Below are positions 59,647 through 64,000 of a stretch of DNA of 64,000 bases, piece after piece (within the stretch, counting starts at the first letter, position 1; the number at the start of each line of letters is the position of its first letter). Source of the stretch: Nonomuraea wenchangensis. Lineage in GTDB: Bacteria > Actinomycetota > Actinomycetes > Streptosporangiales > Streptosporangiaceae. The notes below the pieces were generated by a model, which saw only the letters and a list, made by a program, of their open reading frames with translations, ran no database searches and was not told the DNA's origin. Location of the stretch: positions 62,001 to 126,000 of the forward strand of contig NZ_FOHX01000004.1 in assembly GCF_900111685.1 (NCBI RefSeq). The letters run 5' to 3'. The translations under genes and the position numbers were made by a program.

Positions 59647-60570
59647 ATGCCCAGACTCGCCTACCTCGGGCCCGAGGGTACGTTCACCGAAGAGGCCCTC
59701 AGCCTCCTCGACCCGACGGCCGAGCGGCTGCCCTGCGCCAGCGTGAGCGCGGCGCTCAACGCGGCCCGCGCCGGCGAGGCCGACGGAGCCGTGGTCCCGC
59801 TGGAGAACTCCATCGAGGGCGCGATCACCACGACGCTCGACGAGTTCGCCTGGGGCGAGCCGCTGCTGATCACGGCCGAGCTGCTGCTGCCGGTGCGGTT
59901 CTCGCTGCTGGCCAGGCCCGGCACCGAGATCCCGCACATCAAGCGCCTCTACACGCACCCGGCGGCGATCACGCAGTGCCGGGGCTACATCGCGCGCGAG
60001 CTGCCGGACGCGGTCGTGGTGGCCGCGCCCTCGACGGCCGCCGCGGCGCAGGAGGTCTCGCTGCCGGGCTCCCCGTACGACGCCGCGATCGCCCCCCGCA
60101 TCGCCGGCGAGTACTACGGGCTGACCGAGCTGGCCGGCGGCATCGGCGACCGGTCCGACACGGTGACCAGGTTCGTCAAGGTCAACCGTCCCGGCGGGCC
60201 GCTGCCCGAGCCGACCGGCTCCGACCGTACGACGCTGGTGGTCTTCCTGGCCGACGACCATCCGGGCGCGCTGCTGGAGATGCTGACCGAGTTCTCGGTG
60301 CGCGGCGTCAACCTCACGCGCATCGAGTCGCGCCCCACCGGCGACGGCATCGGGCGCTACTTCTTCCACTTCGACTTCGAGGGGCACATCGGCGACGCGC
60401 GGGTCGGCGAGGCCATCGCCGGGCTCCACCGCATCTGCGGCGAGGTGCGCTTCCTCGGCAGCTATCCGCGGGCCGACGGCATGGCGCCGCAGATCAAGCG
60501 GGGCACCTCGGACGCGGAGTTCGGCGAGGCGGGCGAGTGGCTGGCCCGCGTCCGCGCCGGCCAGGTCTGA
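59647..60570 (+). CDS. pheA: Prephenate dehydratase
   Basis: A 307-residue monofunctional enzyme. MPRLAYLGPEGTFTEEALSL starts the catalytic domain, VPLENSIEGAITTTLDEF holds substrate-binding residues, and TRFVKV follows the GDRSDT stretch. A C-terminal ACT domain (TTLVVFLADDHPGALLEMLT; ESRPTGDGIGRYFFHFDFEG) senses phenylalanine. It makes phenylpyruvate in phenylalanine synthesis. The ATG at 59647 is the family start; 15 upstream codons of the frame are not used. Confidence 0.95.
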   Translation: MPRLAYLGPEGTFTEEALSLLDPTAERLPCASVSAALNAARAGEADGAVVPLENSIEGAITTTLDEFAWGEPLLITAELLLPVRFSLLARPGTEIPHIKRLYTHPAAITQCRGYIARELPDAVVVAAPSTAAAAQEVSLPGSPYDAAIAPRIAGEYYGLTELAGGIGDRSDTVTRFVKVNRPGGPLPEPTGSDRTTLVVFLADDHPGALLEMLTEFSVRGVNLTRIESRPTGDGIGRYFFHFDFEGHIGDARVGEAIAGLHRICGEVRFLGSYPRADGMAPQIKRGTSDAEFGEAGEWLARVRAGQV

Positions 60571-60622
60571 CAGAGATCCCCGGCGGGCGGTAATCCGGGG
60601 GCGGGACGGCGTCCGGCGCCGG

Positions 60623-60628
60623 TAGCCT
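60623..60628 (+). promoter_or_regulatory. -10 box for a leaderless serS mRNA
   Basis: TAGCCT lies 6 nt before the GTG at 60635, with no ribosome site. Confidence 0.45.
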
Positions 60629-60634
60629 TTCCTT

Positions 60635-61900
60635 GTGATTGACCTGCGTACCCTTCGTGAGGATCCCGACCGGCTACGGGCTTCGCAGCGTGCCCGCGGC
60701 GAGGACGACTCGGTCGTCGACACGCTGCTCGACCTGGACGAGCGCCGCCGCGCCGCGCTGACCTCGTTCGAGTCCCTGCGCGCCGAGCAGAAGAGCATGG
60801 GCAAGTCGGTCTCCAAGGCGCAGGGCGAGGAGAAGGCCGCGCTGCTGCAGCGCGCCAAGGACCTCGCGAGCCAGGTCAAGGCGGCCGAGTCGGAGGCGGA
60901 GAAGCTCGGCGCCGAGCTCGACGACCTGGTGCAGGCGGTGCCCAACATCGTCGAGGAGGGCGCGCCCGCCGGCGGCGAGGACGACTACGTGGTCCTGGAG
61001 ACGGTGGGGCGGCCGCGCGAGTTCGACTTCGAGCCGAAGGACCACCTGGAGCTGGGCGAGGCGCTCGACGCCATCGACATGGAGCGGGGCGCCAAGGTGT
61101 CCGGCTCGCGGTTCTTCTTCCTCAAGGGCCTCGGCGCGCGGCTGCAGCTCGGGCTGCTCAACATGGCGATGCAGCAGGCGATCGAGGCCGGCTTCACGCC
61201 GATGATCACGCCGGTGCTCGTCAAGCCGGAGACCATGCAGGGCACCGGCTTCCACGTCGCGCACGACAAGGAGATCTACCGCCTGCCCGAGGACGACCTC
61301 TACCTCGTCGGCACGTCGGAGGTCTCGCTGGCCGGCTACCACGCCCAGGAGATCGTCGACGCGGGCGCGCTGCCGCTGCGCTACGCGGGCTGGTCGTCGT
61401 GCTTCCGCCGCGAGGCCGGCTCCTACGGCAAGGACACCCGCGGCATCATCCGCGTCCACCAGTTCGACAAGGTGGAGATGTTCTCGTACGTGCGGCCGGA
61501 GGAGGCCCACGAGGAGCACCTGCGCCTGCTCGCCTGGGAGAAGGAGATGCTGGCCAAGATCGAGGTGCCCTACCGCGTGATCGACACGGCGGCGGGCGAC
61601 CTCGGCATGTCGGCGGCGCGCAAGTTCGACTGCGAGGCGTGGATCCCGAGCCAGGGCCGCTACCGCGAGCTGACCTCGACCTCCAACTGCACGGAGTTCC
61701 AGGCGCGCAGGCTCGCCGCCCGCTTCCGCGACAAGGACGGCAAGCCGCGCCACCTGGCCACGCTCAACGGCACGCTGGCCACCACCCGGTGGATCGTGGC
61801 GATCCTGGAGAACCACCAGCAGGCCGACGGCTCGGTGGTGGTGCCCCAGGCGCTGCGCCCGTACGTCGGGCTCGACGTCCTCACGCCGACCAAGCCGTAG
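60635..61900 (+). CDS. serS: Seryl-tRNA synthetase
   Basis: A 421-residue class II synthetase starting at GTG. Residues 1-105 form the long coiled-coil tRNA arm ([20 protein letters not shown]). Class II motifs: motif 2 in [20 protein letters not shown] and motif 3 in [20 protein letters not shown], with [10 protein letters not shown] binding serine. It charges tRNA-Ser and tRNA-Sec. It follows pheA by 64 bp, and a terminator follows. Confidence 0.97.
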   Translation: MIDLRTLREDPDRLRASQRARGEDDSVVDTLLDLDERRRAALTSFESLRAEQKSMGKSVSKAQGEEKAALLQRAKDLASQVKAAESEAEKLGAELDDLVQAVPNIVEEGAPAGGEDDYVVLETVGRPREFDFEPKDHLELGEALDAIDMERGAKVSGSRFFFLKGLGARLQLGLLNMAMQQAIEAGFTPMITPVLVKPETMQGTGFHVAHDKEIYRLPEDDLYLVGTSEVSLAGYHAQEIVDAGALPLRYAGWSSCFRREAGSYGKDTRGIIRVHQFDKVEMFSYVRPEEAHEEHLRLLAWEKEMLAKIEVPYRVIDTAAGDLGMSAARKFDCEAWIPSQGRYRELTSTSNCTEFQARRLAARFRDKDGKPRHLATLNGTLATTRWIVAILENHQQADGSVVVPQALRPYVGLDVLTPTKP

Positions 61901-61908
61901 CCGCGACC

Positions 61909-61940
61909 GGCGCCCGCGGGCTCACAGGGCCGCGGGCGCC
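61909..61940. terminator. Terminator between serS and the Asp-box gene
   Basis: Perfect 11-bp arms GGCGCCCGCGG/CCGCGGGCGCC around a 10-nt loop, between two convergent genes; only TT follows on the plus strand. Confidence 0.6.
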
Positions 61941-63262
61941 TTCGCGGCGTCCTTCCTGATGAGCGCCAGGTCCACGGCCAGCACCAGCGAGGTCAGCAGC
62001 GCGGCCACCGCGACCGCGGTCCAGTACGACCCGAAGTCCCCGTCGGCCCAGCCCACGAAGGGCAGGTAGACGGTCAGGTAGACCAGCGGCGCGCTCAGCA
62101 CGCCCACGGCTACGGGCAGCGGGCGCGCCTGCCCCATGATCAGCAGAATGACGCCGACGATGACGCCCGTGGGGACCATCGCGGCCGTGATGAGCGCGAA
62201 CACCCCCGAGATCGTGGCGGCGGACGCGAAGCCCAGGAAGCTCAGGCAGGCCGCCGTCGTCACGATCAGGTAAGCGCGGTGATACCGGCGCAGCCCGGCT
62301 CCGGCGGCCCCGAACAGCAGGCAGCCGGCCAGGAAGGCCGCGGTGACCCCTTCGGCGTGGATGTCCGTGGCGCGCTCCGGCTCGCCGGGCCGGCCGAGCC
62401 GCCGCCAGGAGCCGGTCTCGTCGCGGAGCAGGATGCCCTCGCTGCCGTTGGCGACGACCACCACGTGCCCGCCGCGCCAGCCCTGCACGGCGAGGCCGCC
62501 GGAGCGCGGGAGGCGGTCGCCGAACTGCCGGACGAGGCGGTCGTGGTCGTCGCGGGACGGCGACCACGACAGGCGCCAGGTGTCGCCGCCGTCGTCGGAC
62601 TGCTCGACCCCCAGCCGTCCTGAGGCCACGCGGTAGCAGCGGGTGGCCTGGTAGGGCACGCACATGGCCTTCGCCGGCCTCTTGGGCGGGCGGTCGAACG
62701 AGTCCTCGAAGATCCAGGTGTCGCCCCTGTCCGCCGAGGTCCACGCCGCCGAGCCGTCGGTGTGGACGATGACGCGCTCGCCGCGCACCTCGACGGAGAC
62801 GGCCTCGGACGTGGCCTCGGGGGCGGCGCCGCTGGCCGCGACCGCGAGCAGGGCCAGCGGCGCGGTCAGCAGGACGCGCAGGCGGGGTGAGGAGGGGGCG
62901 GTGAGGCTGCGGGCGCGTACCCACCAGGCGAGCGCGAGCGCCGGCAGGGCCAGCAGGTCCGTGGGATCGGCGAGGACGCGCGAAGGCCCCGCCACCAGGG
63001 TCCAGACATGGGAGGCGGCCTCAGCGCCCGTCTCCGTCGTTTTCACGAGCGCGAAGAGCACTCCCGTGGCCAGCGTGGCGGCCAGGTCGGCCCGGCGCAG
63101 GAAGAGGAGGGCCAGCAGCGGGGGCGCCACGAGCAGACCGGCCACGTCGCTGAGCTTGCCCGTCACGAACCCGGGCCAGGCCTGCTTGAGCAGGTGGTCG
63201 TTGACCAGGAGCACGATCACCCCGGCAACGGTCACGGGATGACATAACCACGCGTACCTCAT
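61922..63262 (-). CDS. Membrane protein with Asp-box (BNR) sialidase-like repeats
   Basis: A 446-residue protein starting MRYAWLCHPVTVAGVIVLLV. Three or four N-terminal helices, a soluble middle part, and about five C-terminal helices. The middle part has two Asp-box motifs, SADRGDTWIFEDS and SDDGGDTWRLSW, typical of beta-propeller sialidase/VPS10-type folds on the outside. No catalytic residues can be assigned, and the propeller looks short, so binding or sensing of a cell-wall sugar is only a guess. Similar genes in actinomycetes are annotated as hypothetical. Confidence 0.7.
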   Translation of the reverse strand: MRYAWLCHPVTVAGVIVLLVNDHLLKQAWPGFVTGKLSDVAGLLVAPPLLALLFLRRADLAATLATGVLFALVKTTETGAEAASHVWTLVAGPSRVLADPTDLLALPALALAWWVRARSLTAPSSPRLRVLLTAPLALLAVAASGAAPEATSEAVSVEVRGERVIVHTDGSAAWTSADRGDTWIFEDSFDRPPKRPAKAMCVPYQATRCYRVASGRLGVEQSDDGGDTWRLSWSPSRDDHDRLVRQFGDRLPRSGGLAVQGWRGGHVVVVANGSEGILLRDETGSWRRLGRPGEPERATDIHAEGVTAAFLAGCLLFGAAGAGLRRYHRAYLIVTTAACLSFLGFASAATISGVFALITAAMVPTGVIVGVILLIMGQARPLPVAVGVLSAPLVYLTVYLPFVGWADGDFGSYWTAVAVAALLTSLVLAVDLALIRKDAAKAPAAL

Positions 63263-63336
63263 GTAGAGATCGACGCGCGCTGGAGCCCGCGCGTTCGGCG
63301 GGCGGCCCACCCGTGACCAACCCGACACATGCGAAA

Positions 63337-63365
63337 GCCGAGGTCCGCTGGACGCGAACCTCGGC
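63337..63365 (-). terminator. Terminator after the cold-shock gene
   Basis: Arms GCCGAGGT/ACCTCGGC; on the minus strand the hairpin is followed by TTTCGC. The gene ends 22 bp before it. Confidence 0.65.
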
Positions 63366-63386
63366 CTTTACTTGCTAACTAACAGG

Positions 63387-63590
63387 TCAGATGGCGCGGA
63401 CCTGGGAGGCCTGCGGCCCCTTCTGGCCCTGCGTGATCTCGAACTCGACCCGCTGGCCGTCTTCGAGGCTTCGGTAGCCACTGCCGACGATCTCGGAGAA
63501 GTGCACGAACACGTCCGGCGCACCGCCGTCCGGGGCGATGAAGCCGAAGCCCTTCTCAGCGTTGAACCACTTGACGGTTCCCTGAGCCAT
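63387..63590 (-). CDS. Cold-shock protein (CspA family)
   Basis: A 67-residue CSD protein: [20 protein letters not shown] has RNP1 (KGFGFIA), VFVHFSEI has RNP2. It binds single-stranded nucleic acid as an RNA chaperone. The upstream 223-bp region contains a 9-bp-stem hairpin at 63620-63642, possibly a temperature-sensitive leader. Confidence 0.97.
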   Translation of the reverse strand: MAQGTVKWFNAEKGFGFIAPDGGAPDVFVHFSEIVGSGYRSLEDGQRVEFEITQGQKGPQASQVRAI

Positions 63591-63619
63591 AAAAGCTCTC
63601 CCTCAGGATGTGAATCTAT

Positions 63620-63642
63620 GGGACCCACACCTCGTGGGTCCC
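63620..63642 (-). promoter_or_regulatory. Hairpin in the cold-shock gene leader
   Basis: GGGACCCAC and GTGGGTCCC, perfect 9-bp arms with a 5-nt loop, 30 nt upstream of the csp start on its strand. It is likely in the 5' UTR; no T-tract follows. Confidence 0.5.
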
Positions 63643-63813
63643 GGTGTGTCGTACAGCAGGCACCCGGGGTGGCTCAGACAATGTCATGCTGGTTTTCACT
63701 ACGGGATCAGCTAATACAACGCCTTGCTATCTAACACCATTCTGGCGCGTCGGTGTTCCCCTCCCTCCGAAGATTTCTGTCATCCCGCATCACCGGGCAA
63801 ACTGGAACCTGTT

Positions 63814-64000
63814 ATGCGCAGCGACCCGACACCCCGCCTTGTGGCCACCGACCTGGACGGAACCGCTCTTCGCCGGGACGGAACCGTGTCTCCCCGGACC
63901 GTCGCGGCCTTCGCCCGCGTCGAGGACTCCGGTGCCATGCTCGTGTTCGTGACCGGCCGGCCGCCCCGGTGGATGGGGGGTGTGGCGAGTGCGGTACGTC
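63814..64000 (+). CDS. Cof-type HAD hydrolase (3' end beyond window)
   Basis: The first 62 residues of a HAD protein: PRLVATDLDGTALRRDGTVS has the DxDGT nucleophile motif and VFVTGRPPRW motif II, both as in Cof-type (class IIB) phosphatases of sugar or nucleotide phosphates. The gene continues past the right edge. The start ATG at 63814 lacks a clear ribosome site. It usually stands near serS in actinomycetes. Confidence 0.85.
   Translation, partial: MRSDPTPRLVATDLDGTALRRDGTVSPRTVAAFARVEDSGAMLVFVTGRPPRWMGGVASAVR

Noticed and set aside
63644..63952. 102-residue frame in front of the Cof-type HAD gene
   Set aside because: Overlaps the HAD start in another frame; no ribosome site and Pro/Thr-rich composition.
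1..64000. CRISPR arrays or insertion sequences
   Set aside because: No regularly spaced direct repeats, transposase motifs or terminal inverted repeats were found; the only mobile signal is the AICE end.

Overview
The window is very GC-rich actinobacterial chromosome. It carries DLW-39, CrgA, the FhaA-FhaB-PstP-RodA-PbpA-PknA-PknB cluster, a GPP34-family protein, a class E sortase and LytR-CpsA-Psr, MptB-like and GT87 envelope genes. Many starts are GTG. This suits a Streptosporangiaceae-type actinomycete (Nonomuraea or a relative), but the genus is an inference from gene content only.

Region 1 (1-3.6 kb) is the right end of an integrative element of the AICE type: a RepSA-like initiator cut by the window edge, an excisionase, a tyrosine integrase and a small four-helix membrane protein, ending at a complete tRNA-Ala(UGC). 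Region 2 (3.6-25.1 kb) starts with a phosphonatase-like HAD hydrolase and DLW-39, then holds accessory genes: a CsoR-type copper module (copZ, secreted His-rich protein, copA), a MocR regulator divergent from an AhpD-like protein and an MFS exporter, a universal stress protein, a CadD-like transporter, a GT-C-like membrane protein, a Baeyer-Villiger monooxygenase with an MBL hydrolase, a PadR regulator with its palindrome, SgcJ-like and SRPBCC-like small proteins, a tandem GNAT, a divergent DUF397/NACHT-like NTPase pair sharing a palindrome, and a CrtC-like protein with a KstR2-like operator.

Region 3 (25.1-38.3 kb) is origin-proximal core. A CwsA-like membrane protein, ppiA, rhomboid protease, crgA, sortase, small membrane protein and pabA/trpG are followed by the kinase/cell-wall operon read leftward from fhaA to pknB, then tRNA-Leu(CAG). 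The order matches the mycobacterial gyrA-tRNA-ppiA-crgA-trpG-pknB...fhaA-leuT layout, where tRNA-Ala and ppiA lie close together. Here about 21 kb separates them.

Region 4 (38.4-64 kb) holds two CNNM/CorC-type proteins, an LCP ligase, GPP34, an Fpg/Nei glycosylase, rhodanese, a TPP-riboswitch-controlled CytX-like permease, Ogt, a PAS/GAF histidine kinase, an anti-sigma ATPase, a second-type YidC with two small membrane proteins, an OmpR/HK pair, STAS and GT2 proteins, MptB-like and GT87 mannosyltransferases around a large alkaline-phosphatase-like membrane protein, DUF4446, pheA, serS, an Asp-box membrane protein, a cold-shock protein and the start of a Cof-type HAD.

The most unusual part is the DUF397/NACHT locus (20469-23939). 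Other points worth a look are the 21-kb interruption of origin synteny, a cluster of DnaA-box-like sequences at 54.0 kb, and the frequent placement of a -10 hexamer 6-7 nt before the start codon, which suggests leaderless mRNAs.
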